A stretch of 64,000 nt of DNA. It comes from Diplolepis rosae. Taxonomy: Eukaryota; Arthropoda; Insecta; Hymenoptera; Diplolepididae. Position numbers and translations under genes: made by a program. The DNA is taken from NCBI GenBank assembly GCA_030998225.1, contig JAPYXD010000049.1:124001-188000 (forward strand), written 5' to 3'. A model generated the notes under the pieces. That model ran no database searches, was not told where the DNA came from, and saw only the letters and a list, made by a program, of their open reading frames with translations. Positions 45,043-56,267 of the stretch are shown piece after piece (the stretch's first letter is position 1; the number at the start of each line of letters is the position of its first letter).

Positions 45043-46130
45043 CTATTCCGTAAATTCCGTTCCATAGAAATAAAAGAATGATCCGTGTACGAGTCTGGTG
45101 CGATTGTACCTAACGGTGGCTAGAGATGGGACCTGACCAGCCCCCTGCATCTTAGCCAGAATGCACGTAATCCGCGAAACGAAAATGTCACAAGAATTGA
45201 CCGTGGTCGCTAGGGGCGCTGATTGTTCATGAGGCCTGAATTCATTTCAATGCATGGGAAAAATGCATAAAAATTAAATTTTTGGGGATAAAAACTACTT
45301 GATCATATTTTTTTTACAACACATTAAACTAGAAAGTTTTAAATATTATTTAAAGAAATTTTTACTGATATAAAGGGTAATATGCTTGAAATTTGGACGA
45401 AAATTGTCTTTGTAATTCTGGCTGGAAATTGAAATCAAAGTTCTGTTATCTTCGTTTCAACATTAATATTTACATTGTGATTATTAAATAAAAATACAAT
45501 ATTTATTTATATTATCAATATTACTAATATTATATCAGTCTTACATATTATAATAGAAAAATTGGTTATTGAAATTCCATCAAATTGAATTATAATACGG
45601 GTATTAATTATATCATCTTGATTTTGTTAGAAAAATTAGATTTTATTATAGGACATTTTGTATTTTATATTTTAAAACTTCTCAGTAATTGAAAAAATTA
45701 CATTTTTATGAACAAAACTTTCACATAAGGAATGAACGTACATTTGAAAAAGTAACAGATATAAAGAATTTATAAAATTCCTTTATAAGTATTTGAAAAC
45801 ACTAAGAAAAAAGATGTTTGTAATAAATAATAATCAACATAATATACTATATTTCATAATAATATAATGGATATTTAGATCTCATATGCACATAATTTAT
45901 TATGTGTATTTCATCTATAATTAGGGATGGGCGAACTCGATTCGATTCTACGGAGATCGATCTTTTTTACTCGATTAATCGGTTGGATTGATATTTTTTT
46001 TCGATCTTTACGAACGATTCTCCTTTCTTTTTTTCCTGTTTCCTATTTCTATGAACTGTTCCTATGAACTGTTTTTTAGTTTAAAAGTGAGATCAAGAGG
46101 TCGACCACGAGAATATCCTTAATGTGATAT
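45043..46130. other. No gene seen
   Basis: AT-rich. 45924-46020 (TTAGGGATGGGCGA, repeated CGAT(T/C)GATT words) looks like a transposon terminus without a visible partner. Confidence 0.4.
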
Positions 46131-46132
46131 AC

Positions 46133-46310
46133 AAAGTATATTAATATTATAAACTTTATAGTAATACTTCATATTTATGCCAGAAATTTTATCATAAATA
46201 ATACTTTAAGTGATATGCAAAGTTCAAAGTATATTAATATTATAAACTTTATAGTAATACTTCATATTTATGTCAGAAACTTTATCACTAATAATACGCA
46301 TTGCTTTAGA
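46133..46310. repeat. Two-copy direct repeat, period 93 bp
   Basis: AAAGTATATTAATATTATAA, then ACTTTATAGTAATACTTC and CAGAAA(T/C)TTTATCA, at 46133 and 46226. Confidence 0.8.
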
Positions 46311-46514
46311 AATTGTGCAATTTAAAAAAATAAAAAACGTTCCTGATTCGCAAATATAGTGTGTTTTTTAAGCCTAATTTCCTTTTTTATTGATATAAAC
46401 ACTTTTTTATTTTGATAATTTAAATTCACAAAATATGCAGGTAACAATTATATCTCCAATTGTTATAAAACATTTTAAAAAAAGGTTATTTTACAGAAAT
46501 TTATTCTTGGTGTT

Positions 46515-47103
46515 CCCTAGCGGACCTGGTTGAGAGAACGGTCAGAGAATACTTTGACTGCTCTCTGACCATTCTCTGGCCTCGCATTATTATGACTAAG
46601 AACGGTAAAAAAAACATTAAAAGAATTGCAATTATGATTCTGTGGCGAAATCTGAATTGGAAGGTGTAAGAATAAATACAATCATTTTATTTTTCAGCGA
46701 TAAAAACTAGAAAAACATTGTATACCTGTCATTGAAGGCAGAGCAGTGGTTCACAATTGGCGGAACGTCTTCACTGTCAAAGTTGACCATTGGTTAAAGT
46801 GAGACGCAACTACTTTTTATCTCACTTTTACCAATGGCCAATCCTGACGGAGACATTCCGCCAATCGTGAACCACTGAACCGCCTTCAATGACAGGTATA
46901 CAATGCTTTTGTAGTATTTATTGCTCAAGAATAAAATTATTGTATTTAATCCTACACTTTTTAATTCAAATTTCGCCACAGAATCATAATTGCAATACTT
47001 TAAATATTTTTACCGTTTTTAGCCATAATAATGCGAGGTCAGAGAATGGACAAAGACCAGTCAGGGTATTCTCTGACCGTTCTCGCAATCGGATCCGCTA
47101 GGG
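46515..47103. mobile_element. 589-bp foldback element
   Basis: The whole element is one long imperfect hairpin: CCCTAGCGGA at the left end and TCCGCTAGGG at the right; GAGAACGGTCAGAGAATA, TGCGAG and TATACCTGTCATTGAAGGC are all mirrored, meeting near 46808. Both ORFs in it are by-products. Confidence 0.9.
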
Positions 47104-47159
47104 TTTGAATTCGTTTACATTGATAATATGATTTACAATATTGTGCGGACACGAATATA

Positions 47160-47760
47160 AATTTATGTGCCACCAGCGCGCAAACTCGTTTTTTCGCTAC
47201 GGTTAACAGTAGTGCAATGTAGTATATTGCGCTACAGAGGAATTAAATGTAAAAATTGAACTGCGCATGCGCCTATAGCCATGCAACGGAGCACAGTCTT
47301 CTTCTTCTTCTTCGTACAGCGTTAGCACCTTCTGGCACCTTACTGGCAAAGCCTTGTACAGTTGAACTGCGCATGCGTCTATGAAAATCCATTACTACTA
47401 CACAAGATCTATAAAATCAAAATGGCCCGGACTAGTCGTGACATATCAAGTGTAATGACTAGCGCCGCAAACAACTACAATACTAGATTAGATTCGAGTG
47501 TACGCATAAAAACTCGTATACGCACCGAAGTCACATAAAATAGAATACATGCCAATGCACACAATTCGGGAAATTACGAGACTCGCCACAATGCTCGCAG
47601 GACTGATCGCGCCTCGGCTTCGTCTCGGCTACACCTCGACTATGCTTCACCTACGCCGCGACTACGCCTTGGCTTCGACCTCCTGCGAGCATTGTCGCTC
47701 GTCACGCAATAAGCCTCATTGTGCGCCTAGGCACGTAATATACTAATATGATACAGTATC
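47160..47760 (+). repeat. Duplicated segment D, copy 2, with a GC-rich hairpin
   Basis: 47166-47376 matches 32740-32908 plus 33895-33925 without their insertions. 47540-47740 is GC-rich, with CGGCTTCG/CGGCTACG words and a 15-bp perfect inverted repeat ACAATGCTCGCAGGA (47588-47602 against 47681-47695). Confidence 0.8.
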
Positions 47761-47839
47761 ATAACATATGCATAATATCATGCATAATATAATATCTGTG
47801 ACATTTTTTTAAACATTATCCTTTATAATTTTTATAATT

Positions 47840-48380
47840 TCTGTTCATTTCTTTGGCATAGGGTCAGTTTTTTCTTATTTCCCTTGATTAAAATTATTAT
47901 TAGATTTAATAATGCGCAAAAAGAAAGAAAGGCAAACGTTTCGACCACATATGGGGCCCCTCTTCAGTGCCATAAATTCAAAGATTAATTCAAAATTTCT
48001 GTAAAGGATTGGTATATAGAAGATAATTAAAAAAAATTATCATAGAAATTTAAAACTTATCTCATAGCTTGCAATTCAAAATGAAGTAGTCCAGTATGCA
48101 GCATCACGAATTGAAAAATCATTTGAAGTTCACTATGAATAAAAAACCACGCGGATAAACTAAAAAAATATACAAGATTTTGCACACGAACCGACCGCAA
48201 TTTTTTTCCAAAAAATGTTTATTATTAAAGAAGGATGCCAAATTGGTTCTCAATGGCAAAATGCTATTGTCCTGTACCTAGTTAAGAAATTCGAGACGTT
48301 TATGATGATTTTCAGGAGTGGACGAAGGCGTTTATTTTTCAAGAAAACGATTTTGTATATAAGCTTCACGTACTATCCAT
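47840..48380 (-). repeat. Dispersed repeat family A, copy 2
   Basis: TTTGGCATAGGGTCAG, GGCAAACGTTTCGACCACAT, TTCAGTGCCATAAATTC and AAATTCGAGACGTTTATG, in direct orientation about 900 bp before the next copy. Confidence 0.8.
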
Positions 48381-48734
48381 TTTACACTGAATTTGCAAGC
48401 AAGGCGTTACATAAAAATAAAATATTATAATTTCCATTTATGTAATTTTACTCAATATTTTAAAAAAAAATTGAAAGTTGTTTTTTTCACATTCAGATTT
48501 ATTCTGAGGTGTTTTGAAAAAATGATTATAAATTTATCTTTGAAAATTAATAAAAATGCAATTTGAATATTCGTGATATTAAGTATCACATTTGAAGTAT
48601 TATTAAAGTGAACTAGTTCTGAAAATGGTCAGAACTGTTAGATATTCTAGCTTTATAGTGAAAGTGCCATTTTTAAATTTCAAAGTGACATGTTTGATGA
48701 CATGTCTATTATTATATTGACCCAAATTCATATA
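48381..48734. other. Spacer between family A copies
   Basis: 48680-48734 (GACATGTTTGATGACATGTC) is also present, inverted, near 54860-54895, so it is probably the outer part of the next family A copy. Confidence 0.4.
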
Positions 48735-49200
48735 ATGTTTATATATTTCTTTGGCATAGGGTCAGCTTCTTCTTATTTTCTTTGATTAAAATTATTATTA
48801 GATTTAATAATGCGCAAAAAGAAAGAAAAGCAAACGTTTCGGCCACATATGGGGGCCCTCTTCAGTGCCATAAATTCAAAGATTAATTCAAAATTTCTGT
48901 AAAGGATTGGTATATAGGAGATAATTAAAGAAAATTATCATAGATATTAAAAACTTATCTCAGAGCTTGCAATTCAAAATGAATTAGTTCAGTATGCAGC
49001 ATCACGAATTGAAAAATCATTTGAAGTTCACTATGAATAAAAAGCCGGATGAAATGAAAAAATATAAAAGATTTTACATACGAACCGAACGGAATTTTCT
49101 TCAAAAAATGTTTATTATTAAAGAAGGATGCCAAATTGGTTCACAATGGCAAAACGCGAACAAGTTTTACATTTATGAAAACTTCTATGGAATTTTTTAA
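48735..49200 (-). repeat. Dispersed repeat family A, copy 3
   Basis: Same landmarks as copy 2, with AAACGTTTCGGCCACATATG and ATTGAAAAATCATTTGAAGT. Direct tandem arrangement with copy 2, as in Penelope-type terminal repeats. Confidence 0.8.
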
Positions 49201-49440
49201 CTTCACTCGTATTTTTTTAAATTATAATGAAAAATATACGTTTTATTAGAAACTATATCTGAAAATATTTGTATATTGTATTGAAACGAACAATTTTCCA
49301 TTCTTCCGTTTTTTTCGTATTTCACATATTTTAGTTAAAAAATTGAATTTCGGATTTTCATTGGTATTTTTTTTTTTAATTAAAAAGAAAAATATACATC
49401 TGATGAAAAAATGTTGCAGTTCAAACTTGTACATCTTTAT
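49201..49440 (+). repeat. Dispersed repeat family K, copy 3 part 1
   Basis: TTTCGTATTTCACATATTTT and AATTAAAAAGAAAAATATAC match 40250-40330. Cut at TTGTACATCTTTAT (49427-49440) and resumes at 54897. Confidence 0.75.
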
Positions 49441-49986
49441 ATCATATAGGTTTGGTTTCGTCGGTCTTGCGGTCAATAAAACAACATTATATAAAAAACT
49501 CCTTCATTATATTTGGTCAAAAATTCTCCTATGTTTCAACCTCACTGCGGGTCTTTTTCAAGGAATATATATGTCACTAAAAATTGAACAAATCAATTTA
49601 CCATCAAATTTCTTTTTCCAAAGAGAATTATTTTATGTTGTGTTGATATAATAAATAAGTTCTTACATAAATTACAAAAAAACGAAAGCACACATGAAGA
49701 TTCAGTCTTATTCTTGAAAATGTTATTAAAATTAAAGCCTCAAAGATTGAGGGCTTCAATAATTTAAAATTACATTAAAATACGGTGTGTACAATCCGAT
49801 GAAGCAACGCAAACTGTAGGATAGAGAAACGAAGATACGATAAATTGAATTAAATTCACCAATGAAAAGCGTGCTAAAGCTTGAGAGCACAAACTTGAAA
49901 ATCATATGTTAAATAATGCCATGGCAAATTCGATTAATATTCATAATTTCAGGCTTACAATTTATTGAATTATTAATATTTTAACT

Positions 49987-51142
49987 CCGCCATTGCCGGT
50001 CCCAAGCCCGGATGAGAAAGGAGGAGGGGGCACACAGACAGCAACATGACACAACACATTACAGCGACACTAAACACAACACACCTAACAACCGAGAGAG
50101 CGTTCTGTGGGCGGGCAGGGTCTCGCCGAGGTGAACGCATGAGTCCAAGCACGGAGCAGACGCGTCATGCAGCCCACCAACGGTAGTAGCCGCAAGGACT
50201 CTGCCAGCAGTAGGGCTGTTGCCGTCAGGATGGCTGCCAAGGGAGCCCTATAGACGGGCTTTTCCCTAGTGATGGGCCTGCCGGGCGCACGTGCCACGAC
50301 GGTTGTTCTGCGACTTTCAGGCGCATGAGGACGCGGTGTGGAGCGAAAGCATCAGGGGACCTTGAACAGGTCTCTTGATGCCGAATGAACGTACACGGAG
50401 TGAATGCGGGGGGCCCCTTAATCGGGGTATCGCCCCAAATGCGTATGCGGCGATGACGCTGAACTTCCCGCGTGCGCTCTTGCGGTCACACCACAATCAC
50501 ATGCACGACACCGACACCCACACACACCAGAATGAATGGGACGCTGAGTGAATGAGGCTGCGGCCGGCGCCTGGTGGATATTCCCGATAGACTAGCCAAG
50601 GGAGGAGTAGTAGCCTCTCGACCAGGGTAGGACGCGATGTCAGTACCTCACCTCTGTGGAAGTAATATGGGTAACCGTAAGTCCCTCCGGTGTTCGACCG
50701 CGAAGGGCAAAGATCCCGTGAAACCACATGTTAATCTGGGAAAACCGCTCACGATCCTACTGTCTGGAGCCAATGTCGGGGTTGAAATCATGGATGTCCG
50801 GGCGCAGGAATGAAGGATTACCTGGTCAGTATTTCCTTATATCCGACGCTGCGTAGGATAAATCGCACACCGTCTAGCCTGAAGTCCGGGTCAGGTGTCG
50901 GGGCGGACTCGGCACCGCTCGGTCGATAGGGGTGACGTTAAACCTTTAGCATCATTATGGCGCGGGCCTATCCCGTAACCTTTTACTAGTTTCATCTAAT
51001 GTGCCGATAGGATCGACCATCGGATAAGCCGATTCTCGGTTTCGGCGCACATAACTAGGGATCCATATAGGCGGGGATAGTAGCCCTACCGCGGTAGGGC
51101 TCCCATGATGAGCGAACCGTCTTAAGACACGACAGTTTTAAT
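49987..51142 (+). other. 5' leader of the LINE
   Basis: Starts CTCCGCCATTGCCGGTCCC near 49987 and runs GC-rich to the ORF1 start. It contains CGGTAGGGCTCCCATGATGA before ORF1. The ORFs listed on both strands here have no domain content. R1-type promoters are internal to this region; none can be picked out. Confidence 0.6.
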
Positions 51143-52132
51143 ATGAATGTTTCAAAGAATAAAGGAGGTGAGGAGGTGAAGGCGTCAGATACGCCCTCAC
51201 ACACTTCTCCAGGGGCTGAGGGATGGAAAGACATCCTTCAGCTCCTGAAGGAGCAAAGCACAAAGATGGAAAAGTTGGCCAGGGCTCTCAGTGTCATCCA
51301 GCAGGGTATGCTGAGAAATAACCCTGGCCACGTAAAGGACAGTGTTAACGAGGCATCAGAGGTGTTGAGCGGAATGCTCAACACCCACAAATGTCTTGTA
51401 GAAAGCGGGATGGAAATCCAGAAGAAGCTGGAATCCCACCCCGCCTCCAAAAAGACGGGTATCTTCCGGAGACTGCGCTCTGCGTCTCTGGGAGATACCC
51501 CCAAGAAGCTGACAAAGGGGGAGAAGAGGGTTGCTCCTTCTCCCCCCGAAGATCGGCTTCCCAAGAAAGGGAAGGGCGGCATATCGCCGTCTTATGCTGC
51601 GGCCACCAGAGGCCAGACCCCGAAAAAGGATGGGGAATGGCAGCTGGTGGAGAAGAAGAAGAAGAAGAAAAAAGAAGAGAAGAAGAAGAAAGAGGTTCCT
51701 GTGCCCTCTGCGCAGGAACACAAAAAAAAGGGAAAGTTGCCGAGGCGCTCCCCGGCCGCGAGGTCGGGCGACGCCATCAAGGTGTCGGCCAAGGACGGCC
51801 AGTCCTACGCCGACATCTTGAGGGAAATGAAGGCGAAGGTCGACCCCCAGAAGGCAGGACTTGAGGTCCTGTCTATCCGGAGGACCAGGAAGGAAGAAGT
51901 TCTTTTGGTCCTCAAAAAGGGGGGAGACGTTTCGGCCTTCCGAAAGGAGCTCGACCTGGCGGTCGGGTAAAGGGCGCAAATTTCAGCCCTGGTCTCGACG
52001 AGGTCCCTCGAAATTAGGGACCTCGACGAGACCGTTGAAAAAGAAGAGGTTGTGTCTGCCCTGTGCTTGGCATTGGGCAGACCAGCTTTTGAGGGGTCCT
52101 GCAGGTCTTCCGAGAAGAGCTTCGGAGGTTGA
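51143..52132 (+). pseudogene. LINE ORF1 (gag-like), frameshifted, zinc knuckles missing
   Basis: ATG at 51143 opens 275 codons. Residues 20-100 are a predicted helical or coiled region (LLKEQSTKMEKLARALSVIQ), then a Lys-rich tract near residues 165-200 (KKKKKKKEEKKKKEV) that would bind nucleic acid. The end, EVLSIRRTRKEEVLLVLKKG, is the conserved gag fold of this clade. The frame stops at 51970, but the expected next segment, ALVSTRSLEIRDLDETVEKE, is found in the +1-shifted frame at about 51974-52132, so a frameshift lies near 51970. The two or three CCHC zinc knuckles that should follow are absent: the sequence passes straight into ORF2, implying a deletion near 52085-52135. ORF1 proteins coat the element RNA in the nucleus. 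Confidence 0.8.
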
Positions 52133-54078
52133 GAGGCAGGAATTGAAGTTCCTGCAGCTAAACCTCGGAAGGGGGAAGGATGCCCAGGACCTCCTGATGC
52201 AGACTGCCAGGGAGAGGGGGGCTGATGTGCTGCTCATTAGTGAGCAGTACAAGTGGTCCGATAACTCTGCTTGGTATCAGGATGCATCAATGAGGGCCGG
52301 CATCCTTGTTTGTAACCCTGATTTGGGCGTCGGTACTTCCTGGAGACCGACGCGGGGTTCGTCTGGGTGGAGGTGGCGGGTATGCGTGTGTACAGCTGCT
52401 ACTTCTCCCCCGGCGATCTCTTCGATGTCTTTGAGACCCAGATCCTCCTCCTTGAGGAAAGCCTCCGTGAGGCCATCGGGCGATCCCTCATAGGGGGCGA
52501 CTTCAACAGTAAGTCGCCCGAGTGGGGTGAAGCCCGCCTAGATAAAAGGGGAATCTTGGTTGGCGAGATGGTCGCTAGGAACGAACTGATCGTCTTGAAT
52601 CAGGGCGGGGAATTTACGTTCAGACGAGGAGCGGGGGGGTCAATAATTGATCTCACAATTGCCGCACCTCGCCTCGCTTCAAGGATAAGTGACTGGTCGG
52701 TCCTCGAGGTAATAACCTTGAGTGACCACCGGTGCATCGAATTCACACTAGAACAACGGTGTCAGGCGGTGGATAAGGGTAGGGGCGCCGAAGGAAGGAG
52801 CCTCTCCTGGAACACGAGACGACTCAGCAGGAAAAGACTTCGCGAACACCTCGAAGAAACCAGGCTCATCGATGAGCTTGGTTGGGTCTGCCCTGCTGGG
52901 TCGTTTGAAGCTGCTGTGCGCTCGGTGAGGCAGAAGGTGGTCGCGGCTTGCGACTACTCGATGCCTCGCCGCGAGCGCAGGCAAGCCAAGGGTTCGATGT
53001 ACTGGTGGAACGACCAGTTGGCAGCCCTACGTCGAGAATGCCTCGAAGCGCGGCGACAATTCACCCGTTCAAAGGGGGATGCTACGCTGCACGAGGCATG
53101 GAAAGGGGCAAAAACAGCTTTGAGGCTAGGCATAAAGAAAAGCCGACTTCAATGCTGGAAAGACTTGATCGGTGAGGTCGAGAAGGACCCATGGGGTCTC
53201 GCCTTCAAAATAGTCACCAAGAGATTGGTGGCTAGAAGAAAGACCCCGGGCCTGGATAATCCCGATCGAGTCCAGTACATTATGTGTAGCTTGTTTCCAC
53301 ACGTGGAGCCGTTCCAAAGACAGGACCGAAGTTCCTGCGTGGTCCGGCGCGAAGAACTCTTCACTCTCGAAGAACTAAAGAGAGCGGGTGGAAGGCTTAA
53401 GGCAAATACAGCGCCGGGTATCGACGGGGTGCCGAACGAGATCCTCAAAGAGGTGATCGGGGCGTACCCAGAGATCCTCCTAGAAGCCTTTAACTCCTGT
53501 CTTCGGGAGGGGAGGTTCTTCGCAGATTGGAAGAAGATTGGAAGAAGCAGGAAACCTTTCAGCTTCGCAAGGAGCTTACCTGCGCCGACCTGCAGGAAAT
53601 CGCTCGCGCGAAGGAGGCCATCCGCAAGGATGGAAGGCGCAGACTCGTCGAGAAATGGCAGATGAGATGGCATGGTGAGCAGACAGGGAGATGGACCTAC
53701 CGCCTGATCCCGGAGCTCGCCACCTTGCTGAACAGAAAGCACGGGGAAGTCGGCTTTTACTTGGCACAAGCGCTCTCGGGCCATGGTTGTTTTATCGCGT
53801 ACCTGAGGCGCTTTAAGAAGAGAGACGAGGAGACGTGTTGCTACTGCGATTCCCCGGTGGATAACGCAGAGCACGCACTCTTCGTCTGCGCAAAATGGGG
53901 TGTGGCTAGGAGGGTCCTCGGTCAGGCGGTGGGCTCCGAACTTACTCCTGACACGATGGTCCCCCTCATGCTCCAGTCTGAGCGGTTCTGGACGTTCATC
54001 GAGTCATTCGTCACACTTGTGATGAAGACGAGAGAACTTGATGGGCGTCGGGAGCGAAACAACGGGGAGGGCCAGTAG
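52133..54078 (+). pseudogene. LINE ORF2 (endonuclease/reverse transcriptase), frameshifted, RT core deleted
   Basis: The endonuclease begins LKFLQLNLGRGKDAQDLL (from 52143, frame of 52131). A frameshift near 52335-52345 moves it to the frame of 52367-53665, which holds GGDFNSKSPEWG (metal and phosphate-binding Asn/Asp), SIIDLTIA and the catalytic SDH motif. This is followed by a linker and the first part of the reverse transcriptase (NTAPGIDGVPNEILK, FADWKK). At 53527-53545 the sequence GATTGGAAGAA occurs twice in a row and the text jumps to the C-terminal domain in another frame (to TAG at 54078), with CCYCDSPVDNAEHALFVC as a zinc finger. The YxDD-type catalytic core, palm and thumb are missing. 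The deletion junction with microhomology suggests copying or repair loss. It cannot support its own transposition. Confidence 0.85.
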
Positions 54079-54285
54079 AAATCGCATCGGGGCCTGCACC
54101 CGCGGTCCTGCGTCTCGGGTAGACTTGACTGTCCGCGTCGTTCGGGGGAGGAATCTGTTTGTTTCTCCCCTGGGTGGCGCGGCTGGTCGGTTATCCTAGT
54201 GGGCGTGTGGCCGCGGGTGGAAGTTCCGAGCGAACGGATGACGGAAGAGTCGTACGCGACTTTAATGGAACCAACCACCCGTGAA
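54079..54285 (+). other. 3' untranslated tail of the LINE
   Basis: GC-rich, from the ORF2 stop to CCGTGAAG, followed by T9-A-T11 (54287-54308). No poly-A or clean target duplication is seen. Confidence 0.6.
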
Positions 54286-54469
54286 GTTTTTTTTTATTTT
54301 TTTTTTTATTGATATAAATTGATTCAATAATTTTTCTTTAATGTTGTTTTATTGACCCTAAGACCGACGAAACCAAACCTATATATGATATAATAATATA
54401 ACGGTCGAAGAAATGGTCATCCGTTCTTTATAAAGGAAAAAAACAAACAAAAATTCTAGCCTGTTGTTT
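54286..54469. other. T-rich junction and inverted-repeat arm
   Basis: 54341-54393 is the mirror of 49441-49489. The rest is AT-rich. Confidence 0.6.
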
Positions 54470-54896
54470 ACAAATTTCTAAGTTTTTCGTTCATTTTATC
54501 CGGCTTTCTATATACAGTGAATTCTACATATTTTTTCCAATTCGTGTTGTTACTTACTGGACTTCTTCATTTTGAATTGCAAGCAATGAGATAAGTTTTT
54601 GGGTTCCATTATTATCCTTATTTTAACTATCTTCTACATTTTTATCTTTTACGAAAATTTTGAATTAATCTTTTAATTTATGGCACTGAAGAGGGCCCCC
54701 ATATGTGGCCGAAACGTTTGCCTTCTCTCTTTTTTTGCGTTTTTTATCGTAGGTAGCATTGATAATATTAATAGAAGAAAATAAAAAGAGGCTGATCCAA
54801 TGCCAAAAAAATGAGAAATTAACAAAAATTCTGTGAATTTTGGGTCAATATAATAGCAGACATGTCATCAAACATGTCACTTTACAGTTATTACTG
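54470..54896 (+). repeat. Dispersed repeat family A, inverted copy 4
   Basis: GGCACTGAAGAGGGCCCCCA then TATGTGGCCGAAACGTTTGC at 54682-54721, and the outer part TGACATGTCATCAAACATGT-like sequence near 54860. Opposite orientation to the copies at 47840-49200. Confidence 0.8.
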
Positions 54897-55430
54897 TTGT
54901 AGATCTTTATGTAGTAAACCATTTTTTATCATAACTATTATTCGTATCTCGTATAATTTAACTGGAAAATGGATATTGGCTTTTTTTAAGTTTTAATATA
55001 CTGTAACTTTCTTAAATTTATTTTAATTGCAAAATATTATCAGGATAATTAGTAGAGATTTACGAGAATTATCAGAAACCAGTCTTAAAATTTTTGATTT
55101 TTTCATAAAGTTTTTTTCAAAAACACAAAAAATGGTCCTATTTTGACAATTTTTGTCGGATGTAGCTGGTTAACGAACTTATCTTTACTTTTTCAGCTGC
55201 GATAATGTATGCATAAGCTCAATTCAATCCGACAATTTTTTCTATCCAGAGTTATCGAGTATATGACCTATTACTACTGCAGACGGACAGACAGACAGAC
55301 AGACAGACACTTTCGTAAAAACCGTTTTTTCTGACTCAGGGGATCTCAAAACGTAAAGATTTGACGAAAATTCCGAAAATTATTTTTCACATAAAACCAA
55401 AACCTTAATTCTCATATGATGAGAATCTAA
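54897..55430 (+). repeat. Dispersed repeat family K, copy 3 part 2
   Basis: Resumes after the 5.5-kb insertion with TTGTAGATCTTTATGTAG, then TCGTATCTCGTATAATTTAA, a (GACA)n run at 55281-55305, TTTCGTAAAAACCG and GGGATCTCAAAACGTAAAG. Confidence 0.8.
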
Positions 55431-56267
55431 AAGACATCAAATTTAGATCTTTCCTAATAATATTAATAACTCTAAAATTAATTAACATTGTCAAAAGTGT
55501 GTAGTCTCATTTCAAAGGTAAGTTTTCATAGTATTTTTCTAACTAATTAAGATGTTTTTGGAATTTTTCTGCTAGATTCTGCTCTAGAATCAAAGATGGT
55601 AATGAAAAATCATCAAATTTCAAATGATGATTGTACTACATTCATTTGAAGAATTCAAAAAATCCAAACTATCGATATTTTGATAAAAATTTCTAAATTT
55701 ATTAAAATATGATATACGTCGATTTTTAAAAGCTTCTTGAAGAAGCTACATATTTTAAAAATTGCATGACTTTTTTGAATTCTGTTCAACCCCAAGATAG
55801 AATCCAGAAAATAATTTCTAAAAATATTTTGATTAGGTTAAGAAATCACTATGAAGACATACTGAAAAAAACCTTTTGAAATCTAAATCTAAATTAAAAT
55901 TTCTTTTGTAATATCTTTCTATAAAATAAAACACTTTGACGAAAGTTGAAACTCCAGGTCAATCTGTAATTTCCGATGGTAGTTTATATATATATATACG
56001 AATTGTCATGTAAAAGATGTTAAATTCCAAAAAATTTTATTCAATGTATTTTATTTTTTAGTAAAGGTTTGTCGACTTAGCTTCATATCAAGAAAAGTTT
56101 GAAGTGTAAATTCACATATAATTTATGTATTTTCTTAAATCATCAAATACTCATTCATCTATTGAAATTGCCATGTGTATACGATGTTTCATACTTCAAA
56201 AAATTTAAGGTGTAAATTCATATTGCGAATTCAGATATAATTTATGTACTTTCTTCGTAGCTTATCT
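55431..56267. other. No gene seen
   Basis: AT-rich. No supported feature beyond a short (TA)n run near 55988. Confidence 0.5.

Larger units (their letters stand above)
49987..54285 (+). mobile_element. R1-clade-like non-LTR retrotransposon, internally deleted and broken
   Basis: A GC-rich block with sharp edges in AT-rich surroundings. Order: a GC-rich 5' leader, ORF1 (gag-like), ORF2 with an AP-type endonuclease, the start of a reverse transcriptase, a large deletion, then the C-terminal CCHC-like domain and a short 3' tail ending in T-rich sequence. The ORF1 motifs and the endonuclease style (GGDFNSKSPEWG, SDHRCIEF) are typical of the R1/TRAS/SART/Waldo group. Flanks are not 28S rDNA. At least three frameshifts or deletions make it defective. 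Confidence 0.85.
49441..54896. mobile_element. 5.5-kb composite insertion with a 14-bp target duplication
   Basis: Family K is interrupted exactly at TTGTA(C/G)ATCTTTAT, which appears on both sides (49427-49440 and 54897-54910, one mismatch) but once at about 40360. Inside, ATCATAT(AT)AGGTTTGGTT and TTCGTCGGTCTTGCGGTCAA at 49441-49489 are mirrored at 54341-54393, and an inverted family A copy sits at 54470-54896. The variable 14-bp duplication suggests a retroelement, possibly Penelope-like. The R1-type LINE is a later insertion within it. Confidence 0.7.

Noticed and set aside
47549..47746. 65-residue Arg-rich frame
   Set aside because: Produced by CGGCTTCG/CGGCTACG iterations in a GC-rich hairpin patch.
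50085..50727. Minus-strand frames in the LINE leader
   Set aside because: GC-rich non-coding leader. No conserved motif.
51356..51979. 207-residue and other minus-strand frames within the LINE
   Set aside because: Shadows of the GC-rich ORF1 and ORF2 coding strand.
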